From: Cyanobacteriota bacterium
Lineage (GTDB): Bacteria; Cyanobacteriota; Cyanobacteriia; Cyanobacteriales; Microcoleaceae
DNA length: 64,000 bases
Assembly: GCA_025362325.1 (NCBI GenBank)
Contig: JANYGO010000332.1
Span: 1-64,000, forward strand
Reading direction: 5' to 3'
Positions 8,891 to 17,939 of this stretch are shown piece by piece (position 1 is the first letter of the stretch; every line of letters begins with the position of its first letter). The notes beneath the pieces are model-generated. The model did no database searches and had not been told where the DNA came from. It saw only the letters and a program-made list of their open reading frames with translations. The position numbers and the translations under genes are program-made.

Positions 8891-8917
8891 GCATTGTCAC
8901 TTGAGAATTGGGGATGA
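7661..8917 (+). CDS. tnpB: TnpB, RNA-guided transposon-associated nuclease
   Basis: TnpB proteins are RuvC-type nucleases guided by an omega RNA from the element's right end; they are the ancestors of Cas12. ATG 7661 is chosen over GTG 7628 because AGGAGG lies 7 bases before it; this gives 418 aa. The RuvC triad appears intact: Asp in IGLDVGLKEF (about 186), Glu in VVAYEDLRV (about 270), Asp in VLDRDHNAA (about 347-349), with zinc-ribbon cysteines CSNC and CQC between. The stop codon lies 27 bases beyond the likely right end (8890), so the last nine residues are read from flanking DNA. The protein therefore looks active, although the element lacks its own transposase. Confidence 0.9.
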   Translation: MLVLEFKTYGKAFQFVAVDEAIRITQFIRNKSIRLWMDGNAKSWLEMSRNCAVLAKEFDFANRLNSMARQASAERAWAAITRFYENCQKKTLKKKGFPKFQKDCRSVEYKSSGWKLACDRKSITFTDKCGIGKLKLKGTRTLLFYSLDQVKRVRLVKRADGVYVQFSISVDRSESIPATGNAIGLDVGLKEFYTDSNGETAINPRFLCTGELGLKKAQKRVSKRVKGSNNRRKARVVLGKRHLKISRQRKDHAVKLARCVITSNDVVAYEDLRVRNMVKNHCLAKSINDASWYQFRVWLEYFGKVFGKITIAVNPAYTSQECSNCGTVVKKTLSTRTHACQCGCVLDRDHNAARIILSRGLSTTGHVGTFGRDPINVWGVETATEVGANLSQQVTTRNQESLRLKAGECQALSLENWG

Positions 8918-9077
8918 TGGGGAGATATGGGAATTTGGTGATGGGGAGAAAAACGCCTTGCTACAAAGCTTGCTGAGAATTTTGGTAAAAAAGTGTGTGC
9001 GTAAGTCCTCGATCGCTTTCATCGGTAAAGTTCTGTAAAGTAAGAGTAGATAATTTCAATTAGACAAATTTCTACCG

Positions 9078-9614
9078 ATGGATACTACTGTTCTTTCTTC
9101 AACGTTTGTAATCACGCTGCTGCTGGCTGTAGGCTTGTTTTTCTTCATCAAGGCCTCAGTCAAAGCTCGAATCGAACAAATCAAGCTTGCTTCCGAGAGC
9201 GCCCAAGAGTCACTGTTAACACAGCTACAAGAGTATTTTGCTTCTAGGGCTTACCGAGTTGTAGCCGTCGATGCTCCCAACTATAAAGTCACTTTTGAAG
9301 GTTTTGTGCGACCTAGTTGGTTTTTAGCTATTTTTCTAACCATGCTAAGTGCAGGTGGCACTCTGTGCTTGGGACTGGTTTTGGGAATGCTAGTTCCTTC
9401 TTCAGGTCAAATTTTCCTAGCTTTGGTACTGCTGTCGCCGCTGGCGGGCATATTTTATTGGAAAAAAGCTGGACGCTCGGAGCAAGTCTCGCTCAAACTC
9501 GAATCAGTCGCTGACTCGGGAAGCCCAACCAAGAGCTTTGTTACTGTCAGAGCTCACCGCGATGAACTAGAAGCTATGCAACAAGCTTTAGATTTGAAAC
9601 CGCTAGAAGATTAA
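9078..9614 (+). CDS. CCB1-like protein (cofactor assembly of complex C, DUF3529)
   Basis: Resembles CCB1, one of the membrane factors that attach heme ci to cytochrome b6 of the b6f complex. The 178-aa protein has an N-terminal membrane span (residues 8-25), a short cytoplasmic or stromal domain (to about 75, ending YKVTFEGFVRPSW), a pair of spans (about 80-100 and 105-125), and a soluble C-terminal domain (YWKKAGRSEQV to the end). This layout and the VTFEGFVRPSWFLA region fit the family from memory; no alignment was run. It is monocistronic, with GTAAAG-rich leader and no terminator that I can see. Confidence 0.65.
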   Translation: MDTTVLSSTFVITLLLAVGLFFFIKASVKARIEQIKLASESAQESLLTQLQEYFASRAYRVVAVDAPNYKVTFEGFVRPSWFLAIFLTMLSAGGTLCLGLVLGMLVPSSGQIFLALVLLSPLAGIFYWKKAGRSEQVSLKLESVADSGSPTKSFVTVRAHRDELEAMQQALDLKPLED

Positions 9615-9737
9615 AAGAGGAGTGCGGAACGTTTTTTGATATGCTAGATGCCGTGATTAGACTTCGAGCAGACAAACCGATGAATGCTTGTGGCTCTCTC
9701 GTGGGCTGGAAAGTTCGATCGACCGGCACAGTCAGTC

Positions 9738-9771
9738 GATTTGAGATTTGAGATTTGAAATTTGAGATTTA
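9738..9771. repeat. Heptamer repeat (GATTTGA) in the gap before DUF3155
   Basis: GATTTGA occurs three times in tandem followed by a degenerate unit. The rest of the 9615-10075 gap holds no convincing gene; one HIP1-like GCGATCGC is at about 9901. Short tandem heptamers of this kind are a known feature of filamentous cyanobacteria. Confidence 0.6.
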
Positions 9772-10075
9772 TTCCACAGATGAATCTGGGAGCTTGAATT
9801 TTTGTCTGAAATTTTGGGCAGCTCGCGATGAGTGTCGAAGGCTTGTATCCGTTTTTGGGCGGGGTCAAAAAAAACCATTATCGTGAGAGTGCCCCCTGTG
9901 GCGATCGCCCCCGTAAGGCAATCTATCCTGCTGCGATGGCTCCTTATACCCTAGTTTAATCAGGACTTTTCGCATAAATTTCAGTTGGCACTCTCCAGAC
10001 AATGAGAGCTATCGCGCTTTTGTTAAAAGAGTTAGAAAAACATTGCTGTCAATGTTTTGAGCTAAACATTTTGCT

Positions 10076-10399
10076 CTAGGCGCGACTGGCTGACACCACA
10101 GGAATTTTTTCTGTGGTTGCTTCCAGCATTACCTTTAAGCTGGGAAACAAGAAATGGTTCTCTTCTACGTATTGGGCTCCAAATAAACCTTTTTCAGCCC
10201 AGAAGTATCTGTCAGTGGTATGCTCGTTACGCTTGACTAACAGCAAAGCTGGGGGAGCAATGCCTTCGGCATGGATGAACTTGCGAGCCGCTGTTACGGG
10301 TTTATCTTCGCCGCTCTCGATGCTATATTGAGGCACACACTCTAAAATTCTTCGTCCTTCTTGTCGGCGGCGACTTTTGCGTTTGCGTCTCCTGGCCAA
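10076..10399 (-). CDS. DUF3155 family protein
   Basis: A 107-aa conserved cyanobacterial protein of unknown function. The very basic start (MARRRKRKSRRRQEGRR) and the following VPQYSIESGEDKPVTAARK and GLFGAQYVEENHFLFPSL blocks match what I know of DUF3155. The basic tail suggests contact with nucleic acid or acidic lipids, which is inference. The preceding bases on its strand contain a GAGG about 8 bases before ATG. It is divergent from the histidine-kinase gene region. Confidence 0.8.
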   Translation of the reverse strand: MARRRKRKSRRRQEGRRILECVPQYSIESGEDKPVTAARKFIHAEGIAPPALLLVKRNEHTTDRYFWAEKGLFGAQYVEENHFLFPSLKVMLEATTEKIPVVSASRA

Positions 10400-10562
10400 T
10401 TTCTTTACCTCCTCTGTGAGCAGACAGTATGAGCAGACAGGTTGTAATGATAGCTACCAAATCCGAGGCCAGTATATCCCTTCTAGCTCAAAACTTCAAC
10501 TGTTTTTAATATATCGACATAATCTTAATATTCGTGCCGATCGAGAAAATTGCAGAGGTTGT

Positions 10563-10737
10563 GGTATTGTGACCCGAAAGAGAGAGGGCAAAAGCCCAGA
10601 AAAGAAAGCTGTGGAAGCCCAGGAGAGGGGTTTGGGGCAATTGTTGTTGGTCAGGCTCCCGCAGGCATTGAACTCCGGCTGCCTTCAACCACAGGAAGAC
10701 ACCTGAAATCTAGAAGTCTCTCATCTGTAATCGGGGG
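10563..10737 (+). ncRNA. Candidate rod-shaped RNA (6S-like), unproven
   Basis: The gap between DUF3155 and the histidine kinase can fold into a long rod. Outer pairing is ACCCG with CGGGGG and AGAGAG with CTCTCT; the inner arm pairs GCTGTGGAAG with CTTCAACCACAG (bulge of 3), then CCAGGAG with CTCCGG. Such a rod with internal bulges, about 175 bases long and without an ORF, recalls 6S RNA, which every cyanobacterium is expected to have. No clear promoter was found, and pairing was done by eye. Confidence 0.28.
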
Positions 10738-10781
10738 CTGACCAGTTGTAATTTATTTAGAATTCCGTTAGAGATCTTAAT

Positions 10782-12167
10782 GTGGCGCTCATGTTAATGC
10801 CAGCCAGTTCAGAATTTGTCAAGCTTTGCCGATCGCAGGTGGCGATCGCCGTGAGTTTGGGAGCGACATTCAGCGCGGTATACCTGACACAAGAGCTGGT
10901 ATCCGGGAGCGAGGCAAAGTTGGTGCCGATCGCGGTTTACCCAGAAACCTCAGTCGAATCAGCAGAAAATCAAGAGTTGAGGCTGGAACCTGCTGCAAGC
11001 TCGACAGTGACACCGGTGCCGCGGCGGCTGGCGGCGCCGGATCGAACTGTGGAAGAATCAACGGTGGGGGCGATCGCACCGGAACCACTTCCGGGTTTTG
11101 ATGGCAGTTCCAATCAGTGCCAAGGCCCGCAGAATCTGTGGCAGCAGCGCAGGCAAATTGTGACGCCTCTGATACACGAGGGATCTGTAATGGGACTCCT
11201 GGTCAGCGGTCGCCAAGACAGGGCTTGGAACGATCGAGAGGAGGCTCAGATGCAACAAATTGCTCGCACCTTGGCCCTGGCTTGCATTTTAGACCAGCGT
11301 CGAGCGTGGATGCAGCAGGAATTGAGATCTTCTCGACAAATCCAGGCTCAGGTGTACGACACGATGCACAATTTGCTGCACCAGTTTAAAAGTCCGCTGA
11401 CAGCGTTGCGAACTTTTGGCAAATTGTTAGCGCGGCGGCTGGTACCGGAAGACAAAAATCGCAATGTAGCTTTTAGTATTGTCCGAGAGAGCGATCGGCT
11501 CTCTGAATTGCTGGGCCAGTTCGATCGCACGGTTGACACCGGCGAAGCAAATCTCACACTCCCATCTGGCACTTCCGAAACAGCAACCTCCCATGTGGAA
11601 TTTACTAGGCATTCTCCTCTGTCGCTGTCACCTGCGGCGAATAATGTGGAAGAATCCTGTTGTGTAGGATTCGTCTTAAAACCGCTGTTAATTTCCGCCG
11701 AGGCGATCGCATCGGAAAGGCATATTTCATTGCTAGCAGATATACCCGCGGATTTGCCACCAGTCTGGGCGAACGATCGAGCTTTGCGCGAAGTTTTGAG
11801 CAATTTAATTGACAATGCTTTGAAATATACCCCTGCCGGCCGCCAAATTTACATTAAAGTAAACTACGAGGCAGCACACCGCCCGTTGCCTGCTGCAGCA
11901 GTTGCAGTCAGCGACACCGGTTCAGGAATTCCCCCCCAGGATTTAGAGCATTTATTTGAGCGGCACTACCGGGGAGAAAAAGCGCAGACAGAAATTCCCG
12001 GCACAGGATTGGGTTTGGCTATAGCCCGCGATTTAGTCCGCCAAATGCAAGGAGAAATCGAAGTATTTTCCCCAATAAATCCTGAATGGCTGCCATCTGG
12101 AGAAGCTGATTTATATCCAACCGATCGCGGCACGACATTTGTGGTTTGGCTGCGGGTGAATAAGTAA
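10782..12167 (+). CDS. Sensor histidine kinase with degenerate H box
   Basis: A two-component sensor kinase. An N-terminal helix (about 15-35) and a linker lead to a GAF-like region (about 110-180, RRQIVTPLIHEGSVMGLLVSG). The dimerisation helix carries HQFKSPLTALRTF, an unusual H box in place of HELRTPL. The ATP-binding domain has the N box (LSNLIDNALKYTP), G1 (DTGSGIP) and G2 (GTGLGLAIA). No receiver domain and no cognate regulator is adjacent, so it is an orphan. Start is uncertain: GTG 10782, ATG 10791 or ATG 10797 are all possible. GAF plus atypical H box is also seen in Hik2-type kinases, but I cannot assign it to that group. Confidence 0.8.
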   Translation: MALMLMPASSEFVKLCRSQVAIAVSLGATFSAVYLTQELVSGSEAKLVPIAVYPETSVESAENQELRLEPAASSTVTPVPRRLAAPDRTVEESTVGAIAPEPLPGFDGSSNQCQGPQNLWQQRRQIVTPLIHEGSVMGLLVSGRQDRAWNDREEAQMQQIARTLALACILDQRRAWMQQELRSSRQIQAQVYDTMHNLLHQFKSPLTALRTFGKLLARRLVPEDKNRNVAFSIVRESDRLSELLGQFDRTVDTGEANLTLPSGTSETATSHVEFTRHSPLSLSPAANNVEESCCVGFVLKPLLISAEAIASERHISLLADIPADLPPVWANDRALREVLSNLIDNALKYTPAGRQIYIKVNYEAAHRPLPAAAVAVSDTGSGIPPQDLEHLFERHYRGEKAQTEIPGTGLGLAIARDLVRQMQGEIEVFSPINPEWLPSGEADLYPTDRGTTFVVWLRVNK

Positions 12168-12195
12168 TAAACTCTATTGTTTGGAGAAAATTTTT

Positions 12196-12951
12196 ATGAA
12201 GCATCTGCCTTTATTCAATAAGATTCCCCAGTTTTCAACTTTTTTAGAAGTTCTCAAAAAACACTTTTTTACTGTACCCTTTTTAGCTGTTTTCAACACT
12301 TTTACTGTCCTGATTTTAGGCGGGCTGAGCCTATACGCAAAACTCAACAACCAGGGAGACGGAGTGGAACGTTTGTTTAGCGATCCTTTTAATTCCTGGT
12401 TCCCTTACGAAGGCCTTCTAACCGGAGTTTCCGAAGTCCTCTGGTGCATCCCAGTCGCAATTTGTGCATTTACTTTCGGAGTGCTGCGCCAAAAAGAGCC
12501 GCGCAGTCGATCGGCAATATTCTTGTTTTTTAGTGCTTTACTGCTAGGAGTCTTTTTCCTGGATGACAGGTTTCGGATGACTTTGATTCTTTCTCGGTTG
12601 GGAATATCTACAAAATTAATTTATTTGTGTTACGGGAGTGTTGTTTTCGTTTACGGAGTTAAGTTTTGGCGATACATCAAAACCACTCCTTACTTGCCAT
12701 TAGTCGCAGCATTTATTTTATTCGCTATCTCGCGGTTTGAGGATATTTTAGACTCTCCAAGTCTAGGAATACACGCGATGTTAGAAGATGGCACTAAGTT
12801 ATTAGCTCTTCTGAATTTAGCTTTGTATTTTTGGTACTTATGTCATCAAGAGGTTGGGCGGCAATTGCAGCAGAAGGAAGAAGAGTCAGGAGTCATTAGT
12901 CATGAGTCATTAGTTAGTCGTAGGGTGCGACGAAGAGCGAAAAATCCATAA
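12196..12951 (+). CDS. Multi-pass membrane protein of unknown function
   Basis: About six hydrophobic segments are visible in 251 aa (first at FLAVFNTFTVLILGGLSLYA). I recognise no family. ATG 12196 is preferred over TTG 12181 because GGAGAA lies 7-8 bases upstream. It begins 28 bases after the histidine-kinase stop, so the two are likely co-transcribed and this protein may be tied to the sensor's signal. The last 20 residues (SGVISHESLVSRRVRRRAK) are encoded by an invading intergenic repeat (GTCATTAG heptamers and a TAGGGTGCGACG repeat), so the native C-terminus has probably been replaced. Confidence 0.65.
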   Translation: MKHLPLFNKIPQFSTFLEVLKKHFFTVPFLAVFNTFTVLILGGLSLYAKLNNQGDGVERLFSDPFNSWFPYEGLLTGVSEVLWCIPVAICAFTFGVLRQKEPRSRSAIFLFFSALLLGVFFLDDRFRMTLILSRLGISTKLIYLCYGSVVFVYGVKFWRYIKTTPYLPLVAAFILFAISRFEDILDSPSLGIHAMLEDGTKLLALLNLALYFWYLCHQEVGRQLQQKEEESGVISHESLVSRRVRRRAKNP

Positions 12952-13050
12952 CTTGCATACCCACAATCTCATAGCGACGCACCTGTGCATAGGGAGATCG
13001 TGTAAACAAACCCAACACTTTGTTGGGAGAAAAATTTTGTAAAAATGCTA

Positions 13051-13092
13051 TTACCAATTACCAATTACCAATTACCAATTACCAATTACCAA
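13051..13092. repeat. Heptamer array (TTACCAA)6 that supplies a stop codon
   Basis: Six exact tandem copies of TTACCAA. The last unit contains the stop codon and the final Trp codon of the large CHAT gene on the minus strand, so the array abuts and forms part of that gene's 3' end. Confidence 0.9.
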
Positions 13093-16000
13093 GGATTGCC
13101 AATCATGGTAAAGGCGGCCCAATAATAAGGATGCGAAAGCAGTCGATCGCCCCGCGCGGCAATTTCCGGAGGCAAAATTAGAGTCACAGAAAGCCCTTCG
13201 ACTCGCAGCAGCCCGTCTTGAATCCGCACCCGCCCCCGCAGCATCTGCAATTGCGCCCGCCGCAAAGCCTCGGCTTTAATCCTCAGATTCCCCTCGCCCC
13301 TAGGAGCTCGCAACTGCCGGTAAAACTCCGTCATCAGCCCCAAAGTTCCCTCATCGCTGACTTCCCACAAACTCGCCAAAGCCGATCGCGCACCGCTAGC
13401 TACCGCCAAACCCGCAAACCCCAACTCCGCATCTTCATCGCCCAAAGCGGTACTGCAAGCGCTTAAAACTAACAAATTCACAGGCGGTTCATTCCAGCGC
13501 AACTGCCGCATTTGATCGATGCGCAATTTAGTATCCCACAACTGAATGTAAGAATTTTTCGGTTCCCCAGGCTGGAATTCGCTGTGAGTTGCTAAGTGAA
13601 TGATCCCAAACGGACGTTTTGCCCGCTGAGCTTGCAAATTTGCGAGAGTAAAATCTTGATTCAAAAATGATTTTCCGTGCGTCGGCGGCGCGATCGACTC
13701 TAACTCCACCGGTACCGCAGGTAATGGCGCTTTATCTTCAAATACCGACGCCCCCATCGCCAAAACTTCATCGTCAGCAATGTTGTCGTAGCGGATATCA
13801 GTCAAACTCAGACTCGGAATCACGCTAATGCTGTATTTTTCAATTAAAAATTCTTTGCCGTCGTGAAGCGCAGCAAACGGCACACTTCGCAAACCTGCTG
13901 CCGGAATTACAATTAAATTGTCAATCTTTAAAGCTGCCAATTCTGCGGCCATTGGCGCAATTAACCACCGATAAAGTTTTTGAGCAGAATCCAAATAACT
14001 ACTGCTGCTTCTTCTTCTGGGATTAGTGATTTCGCTTTGAAACGCGTCAGCCAATTGTAGCACCTGCCAGCGCGTTGTCGCCGGAACTAACACGCGCATC
14101 GGTTGAGCGTTAGCTGTGACTAATACTAATTCTAAATGCTCCCCGTTCGGAACATCGGAAACTTCTGAACTCGCTGGTGCCAACCTCTCCCCCGCCCAAT
14201 TGTCTAAGATGCGAGGTGGCTGGGGGGCGAGGTTTTTTCTCGCAGGCAATAGATTAGATAAATCCCGACTTGCTACCAGCACTCCTCCATTTTCTTTGGT
14301 GGCGGCTCCGTCCGAACCGCTGACCCAATTCATATAAATGATTGCCGATTTTACCCCAGTAATTTGTTCGTTTTGGCGCAGAGTTTCGTAAATCACTGAC
14401 ATATTAGTGATCGGCGTTCTTGGGGGTAGATCTAGATATTTTTCGTACTCGCGACTGAAGGTTTTTTCAAATGCTAAAACTCCAGAGCTTGCCGAATCTA
14501 GTCTGCGAGAAGGAACGAAACTGTCCGAGCTAATTTGGGAATTTTTGTCCCGATTTGGTTGCCGCAATTGTACTTGCAAAAATGCAGGAAATGACAGCGC
14601 ACTAGGAGGAGTTACGGGCACTATAGGGGGTGTGGGAACTGGTTCGGGAATTGGTTCGGGAATTGGTTCGGGAATTGGCTGGGGAATTGGTACAGGAGGA
14701 GGCGGCGCACTTGGTGTAATTAGGGAAATCTGATTTGGTAAATTTCCTTGGGTGTAAGTTTGCGCAAAAGCAAAACTGGGCAAAATGGCGTTTCCAGTGC
14801 CAGCATTAATGCTTCCTTGGGTGCCGTTGTCGATCGCCCCGCCAACTACAAAAGGTCGATCGCTACCGCCGGAGTGGCGAATGGCGATTGGCGCCGCCCC
14901 CGCACCTCCAGCAGTAGAAATACTGGCACTATTGCCCGATCGATCGTCGGTAAAAACATTGTTCGATAGGAACAAACCGAGGGTTGTCACATCCACGCTG
15001 CCCCCTGTGCCGCCCGTGCCGCCTCTAGCGTTAACAAAACCCAACAGAATGTTGCCTGTCGCACTCAGGGAGACTGCGCCGCCGTTTCCCTGAGTGCCGC
15101 TGGAGGTGAGATCGAGAGCGGAAATTCCCGCTGGCGAAGTCAGAGCAATATTGCCGCCAACTGCCCCCGAAGCGTTCACAGATCCAGCAGTTAAAGGCCC
15201 AGCATTGCTTTTGAGTGCGATCGCGCCGCCTGTTCCCGCTGCTGAGGAGGAGTCGATCGCACCCGCAGCAACCGCATTCCCCTCAACCCGAATGCTCCCG
15301 CCGTTGGAGGTAATATTGCCAGTCCGAACCTCGCGAGTTGCTTGCAGGTTCACGCTGCCGCCATCCGTCCTTAAATTACCCTCTAAGAGGACATTTCCTG
15401 CCTGGATATCGGCTGCCAAAGCTGCCGTCGTATCCCCCCGAAGGGTAACAGCATCTCGCGCGTTCGCGGCCAAAGTGCGGGCGGTAATTCTCGAATTCGC
15501 CGTTATGCTAGCAGCGTCAGCCGAGAGCTGGCCCAAGCTCTGAGTTTGACCGACGGCGCCCCCAAAAGTAATGTTGCTACCAGCGCGCAGCGTCAAATTA
15601 TTTGCCCGGCCCGGGGTGCTGTCGAGGGTACTGGCAAAAGCGATGTTGCCGGTACTGGCCGAAATCGTGCTGCTGCGATCGACAGTGACGGTACTGTTGA
15701 AAAAGATGTCGCCAGATGTGGCAATATTGCCCGAAACCTCGGTACTGCGGCCGTTGACAGTCAAACTCGCCAGCGGTGCAGTTTGACCGACTGTACCGCC
15801 GAACCGCACTCGCTGAGCGTCAAGTCTGAGGGCGCGAGTTCCGTTTAGGCTGCCGGAAAACAGAATGTTGCCGCTAGCTTGAGTTCCCAAAGCTGCATCA
15901 GCATTCAGGGACAGGTTGCCGGTGAAAGTGAGATCGCCGCCGGATGTGGCAATGTTGGCGCCGATATCGGTTTGGGCCGCGTCTAGAGTCAGGGAAGCGC

Positions 16001-17939
16001 TGCCGCTGGTTCTCAGGGGATTGTCGATCGCGATCGAGCGGCCTTGAACTGTCAGCGGGCTGTTGAAGGTAATCGGTGCGACGATCGCGATCGAGCTGGT
16101 GTTGGCACGCCCGATCGCGATCGAGCCAAAACCGCCGGCGAGGGAGCTTAAATCCTCTGCTGTCAAGTCCAAAATCCCTAAAATATCACCGCTACCGCCG
16201 ACCCGAATTCCTCGGCTGTCGTTGGGTTGCAAGCGAATTGTTGCCCCCGCGCTGCTGACGGAATTGCTGCCGCCCCTGAAGTCAATGCCGTTAGCGGTGA
16301 GAGCGATATTGCCGCCGTGAGCATTGACGGAGCCCAGAGAGATGCTGCTGGCAAAAATGTTGATGTTGCCGCCCTGAGTCTCGATGACATCGTTGGCATC
16401 ATTGACAACAAACACTCCGCCTGCGGTAAATGTTACGCTGTCTCCGGTTCTCGCTTGCAGCCCGAGTGTGTGATCGGGCAAGTCTTGGAGGGTGATGTCG
16501 CCCGGAGTCTCTAGAATCAGGTTGCTGCCGGCGGCCATCTGTTCCAACTGCACCTCTGAAAGAAATGTTTCAGTGGCTTCTGCGGCCGGTTCGAGTGTCT
16601 CGGCGGTCGATCGCGCGCTGGTGTCGCCGCTACCGCCGACTATGGTAATATTTGCCGGATCGATCCACAAAGTGCCGATCGCCCCGTTAGGCGCGCGGGT
16701 ATCGACCTCTCCTTGGAAAGTTAAAGCATTTTTGCCGGAAACTTCTACTCTGCCGCCGTTACCGCCTGCTGTGCCGCCGCGAGCAGTAATATTGCCCAAG
16801 AAGCGGGTGGTATTGTCTGCCCAAATTACCGCAGTACCGCCGTTGCCGCGGTCGATCGCGTTTACTGCGATCGTAGAATCAGGACTAACATAAGTTACCT
16901 GAGCATTTGGCACTGGTTCCATCCCCCGCCAACCGCCACCGACGCGCACAACTCCTCCGCCGTCTGTCCCCGAAGCATTAATGTTGGCGCCGAACAGTCC
17001 GACTTTTTCCCCTAAAATATTGATTGTGCCGCCTGTTGTGCCAGAAGGGGCAAAGACATTTACAGTACCGGAGACGATCGCACTTGCGGCATTTACTGGC
17101 ACGGTTTTGCCGCCAATTAGTACCAATTGTCCTTGTTCGTTGGTAGTTAAACCTGTGGCTGAAGCTACGCCCGGCCCCGTCAGCAACTGGGGTAAAGTAA
17201 CTGGGGCTATCGCAGATTTTTCTGACAACAAAGACGGATTAATTTCTAAACTCAATAAGTTACCCGTTTGACTGATGCGAACTGCATTTTGTCCGGGAAC
17301 CGCAGCCACTGTAATTTGACCTGCCGGGGCTGACAATTCTCCAGTATTAATTACGGTTCCGCCCAGCAAAGTTAAATTTTGACCGCTACCAACGGCTAAG
17401 TTTCCGGCATTGACAATTGTCCCGGCTTGTGAGTTATCAAAATTAAATTGATTGGGAGTTCCCAGTAAAGCTTTGTAATCATTAATTCCGGCAGAACTGA
17501 ACCAGCGATCGCCGAAACCAATACCTGTCGCAGTGGTCGCGAAAAAAGAACCAGGCACATTTAATCTAGCATTTTGACCGAAGACAATTCCCGCCGGATT
17601 CATTAAGAATAAATTAGAGTTGCCGCCGCTCACGGAAATTATACCGTTAATGACGGAAACATTGCCGCCAGAAATCCGCCCGAAAATATTTTGAATATTT
17701 GGATTAGTTAAAAAATTCGCAATTTGACCTTCGCTGAGATTAAATTGGCTGAAACTGTGAAACAGATTTGCGCCGTTTCCCGACAGTTGTCCGCCGCTAA
17801 TGTTTAAGCGATTTTGCTTCTCATTGACAACAGTATTCGTCCCGTCCTTCGCTGGAACGACAGATTGCGATCGCACTGCTAGCGGTAGCAGCCAAAAACC
17901 TAATGTCAAAATTAGAGCAGAGCGAAAAAAATTAGTCAT
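13086..17939 (-). CDS. Secreted filamentous-hemagglutinin/TPS-domain protein with C-terminal CHAT protease domain
   Basis: A 1617-aa protein. A signal peptide (residues 1-24) leads into the two-partner-secretion domain (LFHSFSQFNLSEGQIANF, FLMNPAGIVFGQNARLN), then a long beta-helix region rich in short Gly/Ser/Asn repeats up to about 1110. A Pro-rich hinge (PIPEPIPEPIPEP) follows, then a caspase-like CHAT domain with the catalytic His in IIHLATHSEF (about 1437) and Cys in VLSACSTALGD (about 1490), ending SHPYYWAAFTMIGNPW as typical CHAT domains do. It is likely exported by a TpsB/FhaC porin, which is not in the window. Heptamer arrays lie at both ends; the start codon is the last unit of one array and the stop is in another. 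Confidence 0.88.
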   Translation of the reverse strand: MTNFFRSALILTLGFWLLPLAVRSQSVVPAKDGTNTVVNEKQNRLNISGGQLSGNGANLFHSFSQFNLSEGQIANFLTNPNIQNIFGRISGGNVSVINGIISVSGGNSNLFLMNPAGIVFGQNARLNVPGSFFATTATGIGFGDRWFSSAGINDYKALLGTPNQFNFDNSQAGTIVNAGNLAVGSGQNLTLLGGTVINTGELSAPAGQITVAAVPGQNAVRISQTGNLLSLEINPSLLSEKSAIAPVTLPQLLTGPGVASATGLTTNEQGQLVLIGGKTVPVNAASAIVSGTVNVFAPSGTTGGTINILGEKVGLFGANINASGTDGGGVVRVGGGWRGMEPVPNAQVTYVSPDSTIAVNAIDRGNGGTAVIWADNTTRFLGNITARGGTAGGNGGRVEVSGKNALTFQGEVDTRAPNGAIGTLWIDPANITIVGGSGDTSARSTAETLEPAAEATETFLSEVQLEQMAAGSNLILETPGDITLQDLPDHTLGLQARTGDSVTFTAGGVFVVNDANDVIETQGGNINIFASSISLGSVNAHGGNIALTANGIDFRGGSNSVSSAGATIRLQPNDSRGIRVGGSGDILGILDLTAEDLSSLAGGFGSIAIGRANTSSIAIVAPITFNSPLTVQGRSIAIDNPLRTSGSASLTLDAAQTDIGANIATSGGDLTFTGNLSLNADAALGTQASGNILFSGSLNGTRALRLDAQRVRFGGTVGQTAPLASLTVNGRSTEVSGNIATSGDIFFNSTVTVDRSSTISASTGNIAFASTLDSTPGRANNLTLRAGSNITFGGAVGQTQSLGQLSADAASITANSRITARTLAANARDAVTLRGDTTAALAADIQAGNVLLEGNLRTDGGSVNLQATREVRTGNITSNGGSIRVEGNAVAAGAIDSSSAAGTGGAIALKSNAGPLTAGSVNASGAVGGNIALTSPAGISALDLTSSGTQGNGGAVSLSATGNILLGFVNARGGTGGTGGSVDVTTLGLFLSNNVFTDDRSGNSASISTAGGAGAAPIAIRHSGGSDRPFVVGGAIDNGTQGSINAGTGNAILPSFAFAQTYTQGNLPNQISLITPSAPPPPVPIPQPIPEPIPEPIPEPVPTPPIVPVTPPSALSFPAFLQVQLRQPNRDKNSQISSDSFVPSRRLDSASSGVLAFEKTFSREYEKYLDLPPRTPITNMSVIYETLRQNEQITGVKSAIIYMNWVSGSDGAATKENGGVLVASRDLSNLLPARKNLAPQPPRILDNWAGERLAPASSEVSDVPNGEHLELVLVTANAQPMRVLVPATTRWQVLQLADAFQSEITNPRRRSSSSYLDSAQKLYRWLIAPMAAELAALKIDNLIVIPAAGLRSVPFAALHDGKEFLIEKYSISVIPSLSLTDIRYDNIADDEVLAMGASVFEDKAPLPAVPVELESIAPPTHGKSFLNQDFTLANLQAQRAKRPFGIIHLATHSEFQPGEPKNSYIQLWDTKLRIDQMRQLRWNEPPVNLLVLSACSTALGDEDAELGFAGLAVASGARSALASLWEVSDEGTLGLMTEFYRQLRAPRGEGNLRIKAEALRRAQLQMLRGRVRIQDGLLRVEGLSVTLILPPEIAARGDRLLSHPYYWAAFTMIGNPW

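Noticed and set aside
13218-17271. About a dozen plus-strand ORFs opposite the large CHAT gene
   Set aside because: Antisense shadows caused by the biased codons of the beta-helix region; none has a recognisable domain.
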